DNA from: Loripinus fragilis
Lineage: Eukaryota; Mollusca; Bivalvia; Lucinida; Lucinidae
Assembly (NCBI GenBank): GCA_964019695.1
Contig: OZ026524.1
Span: 24,902,164-24,966,163 of the forward strand
Reading direction: 5' to 3'
Length of the DNA: 64,000 nt
A program made the position numbers and the translations under genes. This document shows, in pieces, positions 1 through 12,455 of this stretch (positions are counted from its first letter, which is position 1; each line of letters begins with the position of its first letter). The notes beneath the pieces were generated by a model that saw only the letters and a program-made list of their open reading frames with translations, made no database searches and was not told where the DNA came from.

Positions 1-580
1 AGATAAAGTAAATGAGTCAGCTCATGAAATACCAAAATACCTCAATCAAACACTGCAGACCAACCCACAGCACCACGAGGAAGAGCCAAAGAATGCTAAC
101 AGTCACAGGACATCAGGAAGACAATTTAAGTAAAGCAACCTGGTCTCTCTTGGTAAGAAAGATGATTGTAAAACTAGAAAGACACTAAGTACTGCATAAA
201 ACACAAAACCCCACAAACAATGGGAACAACAACAATGAGTCAAAATCATCTGAACCACCGACTTTGAACGAATAGAAGCCGACGCCACTGGGGTGGGGGG
301 CTTAAATGCATATTACTGGCGCTTACTCCTCTCCCTAGATTCTGCTGTTGTTAAAACACAAAAAATGTTTAGCTCGCATGAAGGTTTCCTAACTTAAGCA
401 ATGCATCACCACAGAGGAACAATCTAATCAAATAAACACACTATCCTGATAAAACAAAGAAAAGGGCTCCTGACTCACAGACCGTCAGAGCTAAAGAAAG
501 CCTTAAGTTTTGCCACGGTGGGCACGGTGAACACGCCTCCGTCAACAAATAAAAGAGGAGGTCGCATTTAAAGCCAGGTC
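1..580 (-). repeat. 3' UTR copy of the YLDD-type retroelement (5'-truncated)
   Basis: Collinear with 60,071-60,600 and with the sequence just downstream of the broken RT gene at 36,937-37,785. Shared landmarks are an ACTGCAGAC box followed by GAGGAAGAGCC near the low-coordinate end, a TTCTGCTGTTGTT box, a CTCGCATG box and a CACGGTGG box. Because the 36.6-kb copy continues into an RT C-terminus, this family is best read as the 3' UTR of that element. The copy is truncated on its 5' (high-coordinate) side and reaches the window edge. Confidence 0.7.
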
Positions 581-584
581 TAAT

Positions 585-960
585 TATATATGTGACCTTA
601 GCCACTTTATAACTCCAATGTCATATTGGTAAATAGAAACCTTCGTTGTAATCTACACACCCGATAAGCAGTCGTTGTGCTAAACACAAACGTGAACACT
701 CTCCATCGAAACATGACCGGGGAGTTAACATTACGAGCCTTAAAACAGATTTTACGAATATTTGACTTTGACCCCGAGGTCATATCCGTTTTTGATAGCT
801 TTGCTGTAATCTAAACACGATAGACAACCATTGTGTCGAGTATGAACCCCCTCGGATTACGAGCATTAGACAGGTTTTAAGTATATGTGACCTTGACCTT
901 TGACTCCAATGTCATAATAATAATCCATTATCTTACGATATGGAGCATTTCTCAAATACT
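585..960 (+). repeat. TGACCTT-type dispersed repeat, about three degenerate units
   Basis: Each unit of roughly 150-170 bp has a TGTGACCTTGACCTTTGACT-like core, then GTCATA, then TGTAATCTACACACC, then an ATATGAACACCCTC-like stretch. The same unit recurs in arrays at 13.7-14.7, 20.45-22.1 and 25.2-26.5 kb. The core at 888-896 is TGACCTTGA, the complement of TCAAGGTCA. Confidence 0.75.
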
Positions 961-1004
961 GACCTATCTGATCTGAGGATTGTGGGTACAAGCGACATAT
1001 TTGT

Positions 1005-1403
1005 TTACCAAATCATGTGATTCGCCCGGTTGGTTGATTCAAACTTGTTACCAATCTGCGCCATCACGTGTCACTGAAACGGCTTTTTTGACCTGGCCAT
1101 GTGCAAAATATTTTCAAAAATGTTTTAGTGTTGAAAATTGTATCATTCTGTCGCTAAATATTGTAATACCAATAATTGTTATTGTTTAGCTATGAAAGGT
1201 TACTTGCTGTCTCTACAAGCGTCATCAAATCCCGGCATCAAATCATGTGATTCGCCCAACTGGTTGGTTCAAACGTGTTATCAATCTGCGTCATCACGCG
1301 TCACTGAAACCACTTGTTTGACCAAAAAAATGTTTTAGTCTAGAAAATCTTATCATTGTTTCGCTAAATACTGTAATATCAATCATTGTTATTGTTTAGC
1401 TAT
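1005..1403 (+). repeat. Two-copy direct tandem repeat, period about 230 bp
   Basis: Copies at about 1,008-1,195 and 1,237-1,403 share AAATCATGTGATTCGCCC, ATCACGYGTCACTGAAAC and ATTGTTATTGTTTAGCTAT. Nothing coding is evident. The stretch 1,404-2,055 holds only AT-rich sequence in which I recognise nothing. Confidence 0.75.
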
Positions 1404-2059
1404 AGTCCGTCCAGATAAGAGACGTTGGGCGGTTCTTAGCTAAGTACAACCCCTGAACAAATACATTTGGAAATCGGCTAGTCAGGTTGCATTGTTCGCG
1501 TATTCACCCATCTGTGAAACTCTCCACACCATGGTCTTATAGTTGCCGTATCGTGGAAAATAAGCGTTTCGAATTATTGAAGATGAATCTGATCAACCCA
1601 GATACCTTGTTTTGAAATATTTAATACATGTGTCTTAAACACGTACGTGTATCTTAAACTACACAACCAAAACATCAATCTTCGACAATGAAATCTACAA
1701 TCACACAAGTTTTATTGTTTTATAAAAGATATGTGTACCCTTTCCCTGTGATCCATTTATTGAACCCTTAGCATGCGGAATTTTAATGTATGTGTGTGTT
1801 GGGGGGGCAGGGGGCTATTTTTATGTTGTCGTTTTTAATGCTACTTTTTCGATTTCAGAGCTAAACACCAAATCATTTTCTTGCCAAGCAAACAGAATTC
1901 GGAGGAATAATTTCATCCACAACATTTTTAAAGCGAATATTATCATATAGCATATTAAAGTAAACCTGAGTACCAGTAGACGCACACAACTGCAGCAAAA
2001 ATTAGAGATGAGTGTCTCTTTTGTTATTTTAAGTTGATTTTGTTTGTTTATATTGATGT

Positions 2060-2165
2060 TTTGCGTCGCTGCCAACATTTTTGCAGCCATGACGCGGCGT
2101 TTTTTGTCCACCTAGATTGAACCAGTACTTAGCAGAGAATAAAGTGTCTTGCTTAGGACATTTCG
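2060..2165 (-). repeat. SINE tail fragment
   Basis: Read on the minus strand it carries the SINE body motifs seen in the full copy at 12,953: AAGACACnTTAT, the GTACTGGTTC box and the later GGCTGnAAA box. The tRNA-like head is absent, so this is a truncated copy just upstream of a longer one. Confidence 0.5.
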
Positions 2166-2239
2166 AAGTGTTTTCATTGAACATTCTCAAAATAGCGATT
2201 CTTTTATCACAGGTCTAACACACTAGCACTAAGCAACTG

Positions 2240-2775
2240 TGGACCTCGATTATTTGAGTTGATACTTTACATCCCAGTCATGCGCAGATCCAGAAACTTT
2301 TGTCAGAGGGGGTCCAACTTTGACAACGTTTTTTTTTCATTATTGTTTTTTAGATGATGAGAGGAGAGATGATCAAAATACCACTAAAAGCGGACCATCA
2401 TGGGCCCGCCAGCGAAACGCCATTTAGATGACGTTTTGCTGGCGTCCCGATGATGACCTAATTCTGGCCTAGTAGCTTTGCAATTTTTCAGGGGATCTGG
2501 ACCAGTATTGCTAAGAAAACATATTTTTGTGATCTTTCAGTCCGGACACCCCGTCCCCCCCTCTGGATCCGACCATGCCAGTCAAGAAATTTTCAGTCAT
2601 GTCGGGACGTTTTATGGGTTGAACCAGTACCAAATAGAGTATAACGTGTCTTGCACAAGAAAATAATATGGTGCCTCAATAGAGACTCAAACCAAAGGTC
2701 CCTTTCTCTCAAGTCAAGCACTCTACCACTGGTTGACTCTGCAGGTATTATACAGCTATTTGGTCACTGTACCGC
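2240..2775 (-). repeat. tRNA-derived SINE, split by a foldback MITE
   Basis: Minus-strand SINE with a degenerate B-box region (complement of GAGACTCAAACC near 2,685) and an A-box-like head near 2,730-2,745. The body contains GTACTGGTTCAACCC. The 299-bp MITE at 2,279-2,577 sits in its 3' region. Removing the MITE and one CCAGT restores a sequence like the uninterrupted SINE tail at 40,497-40,530 (TTTACGTCCCAGTCAA). Confidence 0.75.
2279..2577. mobile_element. Foldback MITE family 1, copy A (5-bp target duplication)
   Basis: Terminal inverted repeats CATGCGCAGATCCAGA and (inverted) CATGGTCGGATCCAGA, with CCAGT duplicated on both sides (2,274-2,278 and 2,578-2,582). This copy has lost part of the central palindrome built on CCAGCGAAACGCCATTTA that other copies keep. 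There is no coding capacity. It was inserted into a SINE, so it is younger than the SINE. Confidence 0.85.
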
Positions 2776-2779
2776 CACG

Positions 2780-3990
2780 TGGTATGCGATGTCCCGGTCT
2801 CATTTAAAGCTAACGGAGATAGGAACCAGTTGTGGTCGTGGCTAGACAGAGACCAAAAAGCCACTTAATAACTAAAGGTTTTGAAGGCGTCATTCATGTC
2901 AGCCTGTTTGTTGGGCTAGTTCAATAATGTGTAATTACTAAACCCATATTACATGTATGCCGTTTATATCCGTATATTATGTGTAAAACATTTTGACCTC
3001 AGTACCAGTGTATGCAGCTTAGCGTTTTAGGTGGTTACTTGAGACATGGCTGTATAGTAACCACAATACCAAAGGAAATTACAGATAAAAGCACGCTACA
3101 TGCAATCAGATCTTAATTACGCTGTGCAACCTGACTCTATATATCTTTATACATGTAGCAGCAACAGCCGTTCTAACATAGACCAGTCTGCCTTGCTGAT
3201 CTTGAATAAAATCTACATAGGTTCTAGGAGGTCCTGACCAGTGAGCAATAGTATATACCAATGTGTCTGTAAACAAGTAAGACTAAAGTTTTCTGCGAAC
3301 GTTTACCGGGCATACTAACCGTATAAAGCTGATCGCCTTTGTCGTCTGCGGTTCAGTTGTTTTGCACGATTAACCCTTACAGCGCAAATCACTACTAATT
3401 CGACTGCTATTGTCGTCTGCTGAAATGTTTTAGAGGCCTTTCCAACAAACAGTGTAGACTCAGATCAGACTGGTCTTAGTGGAGCAGTCCGATCTGGGTC
3501 CAGACTGTTTGTCTCTGTACTTAGCTTTGTTAAATACAGTTAGAAAATAATTGCAGCAGACGTCAAATACAGCCTGAAATTTTGGATGATTTTTCCTGGC
3601 GTTTTAAGGGGTAAAGCGTACCTATGCTGTTTTACCCAATTTACTGTAGACCAGTCTAAATTGACAGTGAATGGCAGTGTTCTGTCTGACACGCCCAACG
3701 TCCGTTACCTGGTCGCACTATACCAAAGGTTACTTGATGTCTCCATAAACGGATTAGTTACTGTTACTTGTTAACGTAGTGCTTCAGGTAATGCACACAG
3801 CCTATTGACACAAACCCGACTTTTCAGTTATAATGTGCCTTGGCAGACAGGTCGATTCTTCAGCATCGCGCAGACAATGGCCAATGGAGCAAACAAGAGC
3901 AGCCGTGCAGCCAAAACGAGTTAAGCTCAACAATTGCAGCCAATTTTTGTCCCACATTTTTTGGGCTTAGATTTTCATTTTAGGCTACTT
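2780..3990. other. No recognisable gene; small hairpin only
   Basis: About 1.2 kb of AT-rich sequence. The only structure seen is an imperfect hairpin around 3,445-3,525 (AACAGTGTAGACTCAGATC against GATCTGGGTCCAGACTGTTT), similar in style to hairpins at 8,778 and 9,118. A GAGCAAACAAGAG fragment near 3,888 is shared with 7,265 and 21,296. Confidence 0.5.
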
Positions 3991-3999
3991 TTTTTTACT

Positions 4000-6300
4000 T
4001 GTTGGTATAGGTCAATTAGATAATGATGTCTAAAAATGCGCATCCAAAAATTTCAATTCATTCAGCCTCACAAAGAACACCACTGGATTTGAATGTGAAC
4101 TACGTTACTGTGATAACGTATACTTGTACATACCAAATTTCTTTCAAGACTGAAATATTTAAGAGCTTTTATAGCATGCACTTCTACTTGGATCTCTTGT
4201 TGATCAAATAAGCCTATTATGTAGAATTTATATCATGCTTTTGCTTCTCAGCCTGGTCTAAGCAGTTTTTTTTATGAATTGACAGTGGAATTCAACTGTA
4301 ATTCTATGAGTACAATTATTGTTTTAAGTGTATCCATCAAATTTGAAGAGTGACAAGAAAAAAAAATATTGGTTTTGAAACAGTAGATGATGAATCTTAA
4401 AAATTACATTCTTCTTTGGTATCGCAAATATTAAATTGTATTCTTGTATAAAGAGCATTGTGCCAATAGGTCGGTAACGTAATTCAGATACGTTACACTT
4501 TGGTCTTATTTCCTGCGTAGAAATATACATTTTTCTGCAAAATATCAGCTTCCAGTGTGTTGCTTAACACTTTTCACATCATCCTTTACACATTGGAAGT
4601 AAGCTGTTGCATCTAAATTCATTAATCTTGTTGGAATAACACTTTAAAATGTGATTGTAGAATAATAATTTTAGATATTCCATGTAATTGAAAATTTGTT
4701 GTGGCTTACTACAAACTAAGACAATATAGAATAAATAATTTAGTTTCAATTAATGCCTCTTCGTGTACATATATTACAAAAAGCAAAGTTTTCATTATCC
4801 TCAAAGAAACACCCTTCTCAGAAAAAATGGCAAAAGGTTCATGGTAACGTAATTTACATAGCCGATTGCTCACTTTAAATGAAGATAAGAATTTATAAAT
4901 TCAAGATAACTTTTTTATCTATCATATAAACCATAGAAGTTATCAACATGGTAAGTCATGAGAAAATTTGAGGTCACTGTGATCAACTGGAATGGACCAG
5001 GGTGCAAAAGCGAGAGTGCCAATTTCAAAGTATACACATAAACTCACCAATAAACCTCCAGTGGTAGCAGCAACGAGATAAAAATGGTTTGAAAAAGAGA
5101 AAATAACAATTGAACAACAAAACAGAAACTTATAATCACCGTCGATTTGTTGCCTTTGGCCCTTCGATTTGACTAATCTGTTTTAGAATGTGAATTACGT
5201 AACCTACTTGTGAGTTACGTTACCTATGTTTAATTCAACACAATTAAAAACCGTACGAACAATGCCTTAGAGATTTACACTATTCAATTTTGTTTTTCAA
5301 ACAGATTACTTTGCATATGTTGTCCTGATATAATGAGTATCTTTGTAAACTACATGAATAGGGGAGTTGATGTACCCAGAGCATGTAGGTAAATCCTTGT
5401 TAAAATAAAATGAAAACTGTAATATGGCTTAAATTGATCTTTATTAGCTGGGACAGATTTGCTTTGATTAAAACAAAAAAATATTTAGCTAGTGTATGCA
5501 TTTAGAGAGGTGTTTGGATTTTAGTAAAACTGTAGTAACGCAATTCACAAATTTATGTTTCCACTTATCTTTTATATACAAACTACTTCTTGTAAAGTTC
5601 TTGTTTATTTTGTTATATTGTTAGGTTGTAATTCTTGCATTGGCTTCAATTGCAATATATGTACCTCTTCTTATACACGCAATGCGCATAGGGTAACGTA
5701 ATTCACAAAACTGCAGATTTTTAGACAACCTCACATATCTTTTCATCTGCGAAAAATAAACAAATGTTTCCCCAAATTCTTTTCTTTTGTTCATGCACAT
5801 ATTAATCCTCTTGACATAGAGATGTTTGATGTGAGCTTAACATGCATGGTTTGTAATTTCTGAGATGGTTAAATTGATAGCGTAATTCACATTAGATTGT
5901 GGGACATTAATCATCAATACTACAAAAAATTGTTTTTCACATTTCAATCAAATGAGGGACATTAAATGAAAGGTATATATGTTTGTCATTAAATGAAGTT
6001 GAAAACTGCTTATAAAAACATTTTAGCATAATACATTCTTAAAATTACATACTATTACGATGGGACAGCATTTTTGCAATTTTGGGGGCACTTGCTGTTG
6101 ATAACGTCGTAAGGAATGACTATTGACCACTTCCATTGCTTTACTTTTACTTGATTATAAAGACATAAACCTAAAATAAACTATACTGAGGGACTTTAGA
6201 AACGCAACAATTTACATCCACTGTCTCTTCCACATGATTGACTTGAGGAAGTTTTCTTTATTATTTTTTATCCTCTTGTAAAATAAACCATGATTTGCCA
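4000..6300. repeat. AT-rich region with recurring GTAACGTAATTCAC motifs
   Basis: Variants of GTAACGTAATTCAC, on either strand, occur near 4,462, 4,847, 5,197, 5,218, 5,537, 5,693 and 5,879, separated by a few hundred bases of AT-rich sequence. The motif resembles the GTAACGTATGTAAC motifs inside the 5.7-kb element at 14,742-20,448. No ORF above about 70 codons looks real. This may be a decayed relative of that element's interior. Confidence 0.45.
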
Positions 6301-7060
6301 TGAATTCGATTTGCTCAAGCTGTTCATCCTGACGTAATATCGACGTAAAAGATTTTCAACAATTGTCGTCTGACAAATTTGAATTTGATTCGTTTTGAAA
6401 ACAAATACTTAAAGGTGGTAGCCAGATGTCTTAACAAATAGAAAAACACAAATATTTTGAGAAATAATCGTTTTATTACACTCCCACTCGCAGCGTTTCT
6501 TTGCAAACGCCAGTGTTAAAATTTCAAACATTAATTACAGACGGGTGACGTCAGCGCATGTTGCGACACTTTTGTCTTTTATGCAACTGATTGGGGAGTA
6601 TCTGTTGGCAATAAGAAGATTTTGATTATTCCTGATCCTAAGGATACAAACGGCCAATTACGTCAAAAATCAATGACGTCATGTAGACGTAATGAACGTT
6701 GCCAGAGGCCTAAAACTTCATGATTTGATTTTGTCTTTCTTTTTGCTTTCAAGAACAAACATCGGTTCAAAAACTTTTTTCGCTCATAATGGAAGGAATT
6801 TGTACTCTGTGATTTTTTTGAATTTGAGTTTTCATATCTTGTCACGGCAATCATAACTCACAGCGTTTCGATGTTCTTATTGAATGCAAGCTAAATGACG
6901 GAACGTGTCAATTTTATTTTTCACACAATGAAAATGTTCAATTTTCCACATAAATTAGCATTTGAGCAGGTGGTGCATTTTTAAAGTCCTTCAGTATATA
7001 AACTTTTAAAGCGTTTGAAAATACACTGGGGATGGGACACAAAAATGACCGAATTGGTGA
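6300..7060. other. No recognisable feature
   Basis: AT-rich sequence without a duplicated counterpart in the window and without a credible coding frame. Confidence 0.5.
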
Positions 7061-7064
7061 ACTT

Positions 7065-7215
7065 AACTCGTTTTGACTGCGTGGTTTAGGGGATAGACAT
7101 ATGTCCTGCAAACCAGGGGTCGCAGGTTCGATTTCCTTGTTTCTCCATAAAAAAAAAAACAATTTCGGTGAGCCTTTGGGTGTTCCCGTTATAAAACCAA
7201 CACAAATCTTAAACT
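7065..7215 (+). repeat. tRNA(Cys)-like SINE head
   Basis: An A-box-like TGGTTTAGGGGATAG is followed by a TCCTGCAAACC anticodon-loop-like stretch (GCA in the anticodon position) and a B-box GGTTCGATTTCC, then an A-rich run at 7,147-7,160. The acceptor ends do not pair, so it is not a functional tRNA gene. It is a tRNA-derived SINE distinct from the family at 12,953. Confidence 0.6.
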
Positions 7216-7387
7216 AACCCGGCGGAACTGGTTTATACCCAGGAAAGCCACAAAAGTTTTTTTGAGCAAACAAGAGGCTTGTTTTGCACGTGCGACTCGG
7301 GTGTGGCCCGTTGTCAATCACAACACCAGTGTAACTTTTAAATGCTCATCTCAACTAGCAAAAATATTTCATCTGCTCATATCATCT

Positions 7388-7610
7388 ACTTGTGCGGATC
7401 CAGTGGGAGGGATAGGGGGCCCAGACCACCCCCCACCCGTGGAAAATCGCTTTCTTTAGGTTTCCATAGGAATAAGCATTTGGACCCCACCCCCTGGAAA
7501 AAGTTGGATCCACCACCCATGGAAAATGTTGAACCCCCTCTGGAAACTTGGAAAATTATAGTTTTCCTTGAAAAAAATCTATTGGATCCCCTCTGTAAAA
7601 TAAGTTGAAG
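7388..7610. repeat. Diverged foldback-MITE-like repeat
   Basis: Starts TGTGCGGATCCAGTGGGAGG and ends near a TTGGATCCCCTCTG, with internal repeated TGGAAAA and GGACCCC modules. It resembles family 1 (GCGGATCCAG termini) but lacks the central palindrome, and I see no clear target duplication. Confidence 0.4.
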
Positions 7611-7710
7611 ACTAAAAAAATGTCACACTTTTTTTATCTTAGTTGGGCCTGGGACTTTAAGCCTTGACTCAAGCAATCAAGTGAACCCTACCGGCGGACA
7701 TAGTAAGAGT

Positions 7711-8272
7711 TGATCGGGTTTTAATCAGATCGGTCGTCTAAGAGTTGTCACTCAAGCTGTATATGCGCGGATCCAGAGAGTTTTGCGAGAGGGGGTCCAA
7801 CTTTGAAAACTTTTTTTCTTAGTTGATAAGGGGAGGGGCCTGATCCAAATACCACTTAGCGGGCCATCATCGGCCCACAGCGAAACGCCATTTAAATGGA
7901 GAAAATCGGGTTTTAATCAGATCGGTCGTCTAAGAGTTGTCACTCAATTTGTTTATGCGCGGATCCAGAAAGTTTTGCCAGAGGGGGTCCAACTTTGAAA
8001 ACGTTTTTTCTTAGTTGATGAGGGGAGGGAGCCTGATCCAAATGCCATCTAGCGGGCCATCATTGGCCCGCCAGCGAAACGCCATATAAATGGCGTTTCG
8101 CTGGCGTGCCGATGATGGCCCAACATTGAATGCTGGCTTGGTAGCTTTGTGATTTTCAGGGGATCCGGACCAGTACTACTGAGAAACCCTATATTTGTGT
8201 TTGTGTTTTTTCAGGGCGGGGGGAGGGGGGTTCGGACCCCTGCCCCCCCCCCCCCCTCTGGATCCGCGCATG
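7711..8272. mobile_element. Foldback MITE family 1, tandemly duplicated copy
   Basis: A 65-bp flank plus the first 140 bp of the MITE (7,711-7,904) is repeated from 7,905, after which the second copy (7,954-8,272) runs to its full right end TCTGGATCCGCGCATG. The second copy has the long central palindrome (GGGCCATCATTGGCCCGCC against its complement, about 8,053-8,123). The duplicated flank shows a local tandem duplication after insertion, not two independent insertions. A C-run lies at about 8,243-8,256. Confidence 0.8.
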
Positions 8273-8777
8273 CTGTTCATTATGTATACTATAGACAATT
8301 GATATAATAGACACTCTGATAGTGTTCCTGAATATTTTTTAAAGTTGAATTTGAAAAAAAGAGAGTCTAGTTTTAAAGCATATCCAAGGTGAGCAGACGA
8401 CAGATACTTCCAGACAAAGTGCTACAGACAATTCCTACCTGCCGACTGTGGCGATATCGACTGAGCTCCTAACATATCCATCACTCTAAGGATGTGTTAC
8501 TATAACTTTGAATTAATGTCATCTCAAGGAAATGACACTGAATGTTAAATACAGGTCAGTATCACGGTTTACAAATTAGATGAATACTTGAAAAGCAAGA
8601 CCGTGCAAAAAGGCAGGCTCGTCTGAGTCTTCGCTGAAAGCCCAAACGATAAGGTGCTGTTCCAATTTCTTCATTAATTTTCAGAAACATATGTTGTGAG
8701 GCATATAGTGTCAGCGAAAACGTCCTTTTCATATTCCTTAACCATTTAACTCATAGAGACACCTTTTAACACTTTTG

Positions 8778-8845
8778 CAAACGGAGCAGACCAGATCAAG
8801 CAGCTCTTGTAAGAGCTGCCTGATCAGGGTCTACTCTGTTTGCCT
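8778..8845. repeat. Short hairpin repeat
   Basis: Arms GCAAACGGAGCAGACCAGAT and its near-complement meet at AGCTCTTGTAAGAGCT, giving a stem of about 30 bp. It is likely a very small MITE or foldback remnant. Confidence 0.6.
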
Positions 8846-9117
8846 ATGAAAATGTGATTAGATATGATCCTACACTAGCGGACCTGACACGTAATTTCTT
8901 TGTTCTGTGTACAAACATGAAAGTTTATTTATATAATTATTCAAAGTGGGTGGAGCTTAGCATGCATATTCATGAAGGAAAGGGTTGAAATATATAATGT
9001 ACTACAAATTTGTGGTATTACGTACATGCCTCCAGATTTTTTGTGGCCTGCTGTTTGTTATTAAAAAACGAATTTTTCCAAAACGATATTCTAAGGATTA
9101 CCATCAGAGCGTCAAAC

Positions 9118-9178
9118 AGCTTGGAAACAGATCAGGCCCGACGTTTTGTCGGGCCTGATCTTTATTCAACTGTTTGCA
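9118..9178. repeat. Short hairpin repeat
   Basis: AAACAGATCAGGCCCGAC and GTCGGGCCTGATCTTTATTC form a hairpin around CGTTTT. It is similar in design to the hairpin at 8,778 but with a different stem. Apart from these two hairpins I see nothing in 8,275-9,540. Confidence 0.55.
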
Positions 9179-9540
9179 TAGAAAATTATAGGTATCAGAC
9201 GGCACTGGGTTGCGAATAGTTAAGTATTTTTTTTATGTTTTAAGGTTATTCCTTTATATGTGAAGTTTGACTGGATGTGGAAAATGTTTTACTCACGGCC
9301 TAGAAATGGGAAATGAGCGTGAATTTGGAACTCTCTTTTCAACGCCCCAAACAGTATGCAACGATTTAGGTAAAGAAAACGTTGGAACGATAAGCGAATA
9401 AAACACATCTTGCAGACCTTCTTAAGTTCCAGAGTTGACACAACGATAACATTCTGAAATTTAAATATATGGACAAAAGCAAACCCCAAAAAAAGTTTGC
9501 CATTCATTTAGCAATTTCTGTGTATTTTTGCTATTGACAA

Positions 9541-9650
9541 AAAGTAAGCGAGTATGACTAGGAAATGTCACAATCACAGACTACAGACCAACCCACGGCA
9601 CCGCGAGGAAGAGACATATAACAATAACAGCAGCTCAACAGAAAGAACAT
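9541..9650 (-). repeat. 3' UTR end of the YLDD-type retroelement (short copy)
   Basis: Matches 36,598-36,670, 57,549-57,635 and 60,071-60,150 through GAGTATGA, a TCACAATCACA box, ACTACAGACCAACCC and CGCGAGGAAGAG. It shows the constant 3' end with a variable 5' truncation, as expected for target-primed insertion. Confidence 0.7.
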
Positions 9651-10455
9651 ACGAGGGGGGTTCAATATGTAATGAAAACCCATTCATAACTCCATCCACA
9701 AACGCGTTAGGACTTTATGCCATATGCCAAACGAAAGATCAAAGCGTCGCCGTTATAATAGTGCATGAAACATTATTTCATCTAGCCAAATAAGTTACAG
9801 ACTTTTTAAAAAGCACACTAATATATGCTGCATATATTTTCCTCCGAATTGTAAAGACTGATTTTAACAAAGGTAGAAAGGCATGCTGTATTTTCTAAAA
9901 CAAACATTTACCATGCATGAATTACATATCCATAGTTTTCTGACTCATTTCCCCTTTATCTGCTATAACGATACAAACTTTTGACAGGTACCGATTTCTC
10001 GCGCAAACAGTTTTATTGCGTTACCCCCTCTTACGTTGACGTTGTTTAGAGCAATGGACGTAACACTAAAATACGCACCGTTCTTGGAAATTGGAAATGT
10101 GGCTTTGTACCAGGAATTAACAATTTTGATTGTATCGAAGTTTCAATATACACAGTGTATAGGCAGCAGACCAGTTAAACTGAAACCAATATCTAGGGGT
10201 ATCTCATCTGAGTGGTATCTCATTTTCGTTTCCTAAAATTGTATCATCTGAAATTAGCAGATGTTAATACGTGAAACAATGTCCAAATAATGCATCCGAA
10301 TGCAAACATCGATAAAACACGGTATTTTGTCTGATCCATTTCAGTGTAAGCCAGAGATAGCATTCTTTTAAGTGATTTTCGTATTTCAAATGACATACTT
10401 TGGGTACTTTGTGAGTGAGATTATATATGGAAATTTCAAAATCGGCTGTATTACT

Positions 10456-10633
10456 TAAGAAATAGATCAGCTCCAGCAATGAATTGTTGAGTAATAATTC
10501 ACTGTTTGGAGGTCAGTTGTAAAGAAGATCAAATCACGAGCGCGCAGCGCGAGTGATTTATCGTCGTACAACTGACCGACAAACAGTGAATTATTCCTCA
10601 ACAATTCACGCACAGGAGCTGATCTATTTCGAT
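10456..10633. repeat. Inverted repeat (hairpin) of about 178 bp
   Basis: AAATAGATCAGCTCC at the left end and GGAGCTGATCTATTT at the right end are exact complements. Inner arms match through GAATTGTTGAG, AATTCACTGTTTG and GGTCAGTTGTA. The loop region carries GAGCGCGCAGCGCGAG. No coding frame is seen; a foldback MITE is likely. Confidence 0.75.
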
Positions 10634-10639
10634 TCTAAC

Positions 10640-12190
10640 ATACAATAAATGACGACAACACATTCGAAGTCTTCAGCTTCTTCCAACTTTCCGCCATTGC
10701 ACTGAAGAACTCCCGCCAATACTTAGTCTACGTCGCATACGTTTACATGTAATTGTAACGTCTTTCAAGCGTAAAAACGACGTTACACCGTCTAACGCCA
10801 TGAAGGACGTCATTTTCCAGTGACGTCAGCTATCACACACTTTAGCTGTGAATTATTGTCCGATATATCACAGTTTGTTACCGTTGGCTCTATAGGCGAG
10901 GTGTGTTAGAATTGCTAATGAACATCAAAGTGACCAGAAAAAATGTTACAAATGATTCCATGCCAATGGAATGCCAGAAAATGTAGCATCAAGATAGAAT
11001 TTAACCAAAATGGCAGCCTCAGTATTTCATAGAATATGAAGCAATATCAAAAAAAAATTCAGGTATAAATCACCAATATATGGATATTTACCACACGAAG
11101 AAACAAACAGACTGAAAAACATCCCTCGATCATGTAATTATCTGCTTTTGAAAACATTGTTTTATATCATATTGCAGTGTACTTCAGTACCCTATCTTGA
11201 AAGTGGCTTGTGTAAATTAGATAAGGAGCTGGGCAACTGCAATTTTACATTTGTTTAGCCAAGAAACAGACATTTTAATGAAAGTAATTATGAAGTGTGT
11301 AAATATAAAATTTTGGAATTTACTGGGCTGTTTTCATTACATATTGAACGCCCCTCGTACTTAAAGCAAAGTAAACAGGTCTCTTTTCCTCGGCGAGATG
11401 ATTGCAAAACTAATCAAGGCAAATTCGAAGGGTTATTTTAGAGAAAAGATTAAATTCCAAAATAGAAAGCCCATTTCTCTTACAGCTAAAGTAAGTAAGG
11501 GTGCAAAGATCAGGAATCGATACAATCAAGTACCACACCTGACCCAGGATACCAATGGGAAAGTGACACACTCACAGTAGACACCACAAACGAGAGCCAA
11601 GAGGTCAGCCCTTTCCCAGCAGGTGACCACAAAGCACATATAAACAGACGCGCACAAAGACATAGCAAACACAAGACAGAACAAAAACATAAAAGATCCA
11701 CAAAAGAAGTTCCAGTAAAATATTTTACTGGAGGGCTTAAACCAGTTTAACGGCGCCAACCTCACCCTTAATTCAGATGTGGATCAAGACACATAGATAT
11801 TTGGTTTGCATGAAAGACCCCTTACTTATCAATGCATCATCTCCTAAAACATATAAATAAAGATATAACAAGGAGATAAAGCATGGATAAGGACTCAACA
11901 GTAAATTAAACTGAATACCGGAGCAAAAGAAATCCAACAGGTAAACCCCGGCTGGTCAACCTCTTGTATCATGCAGAATACAACTAAAGAATGTCAACCT
12001 TTGTTTTAAATTCAGCATGATAAAGTCTATAAAATATCCCTAAATGAACAATTTCGATATTTTATCTTTTAACAAATTTTAACAACTTTTCTTTCTTTTT
12101 TTTAATATTAGAAAATATCATCAAAATTGTCAGCATGGTCAATGAGGGTTGAGCTGGCGGATTTATATTGTGAGAACACGGTTAATATCA
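10640..12190. other. No gene recognised; possible dispersed repeat at 11,340-11,960
   Basis: The part from 11,340 to 11,960 contains short open stretches in several frames and an ACTGGAGGGCTTAAACC box that I associate with dispersed bivalve repeats. It has no second copy in this window, so that is recall rather than evidence. The remainder shows nothing. Confidence 0.3.
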
Positions 12191-12193
12191 TTT

Positions 12194-12455
12194 TATGCGC
12201 GGATCCAGAGGGGTGACAGGGGGTCTGGACCACCCCTGAAAAATCACAAAATTATTGGGTTTCTTAACAAAATCACAAAGCTACAAAGCCAGCATTTAAT
12301 GTTGGGCTATCATCGGTACGCCAGCGAAATACCATCTTATGGCGTTTCGCTGGCGGGCCGATGATAGCCCGCTTAAAATGGTACTTTGATCCTCCCTCCC
12401 CTCATCAAATAAAAAACGTTTTCAAAGTTAGACCCACTTTCTGGAACTGAGCATG
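12194..12455. mobile_element. Foldback MITE family 1, copy C (inverted)
   Basis: Opposite orientation to copy A. Ends are TATGCGCGGATCCAGA and TCTGGAACTGAGCATG. The central palindrome around ACGCCAGCGAAATACCAT / ATGGCGTTTCGCTGGCG is present. Flanks CATTT and AATTT are a degraded 5-bp duplication. Confidence 0.8.

Noticed and set aside
7071..7146. Possible tRNA-Cys gene
   Set aside because: A- and B-box-like segments and a GCA triplet are present, but the acceptor and D stems do not pair and an A-run follows, as in a SINE.
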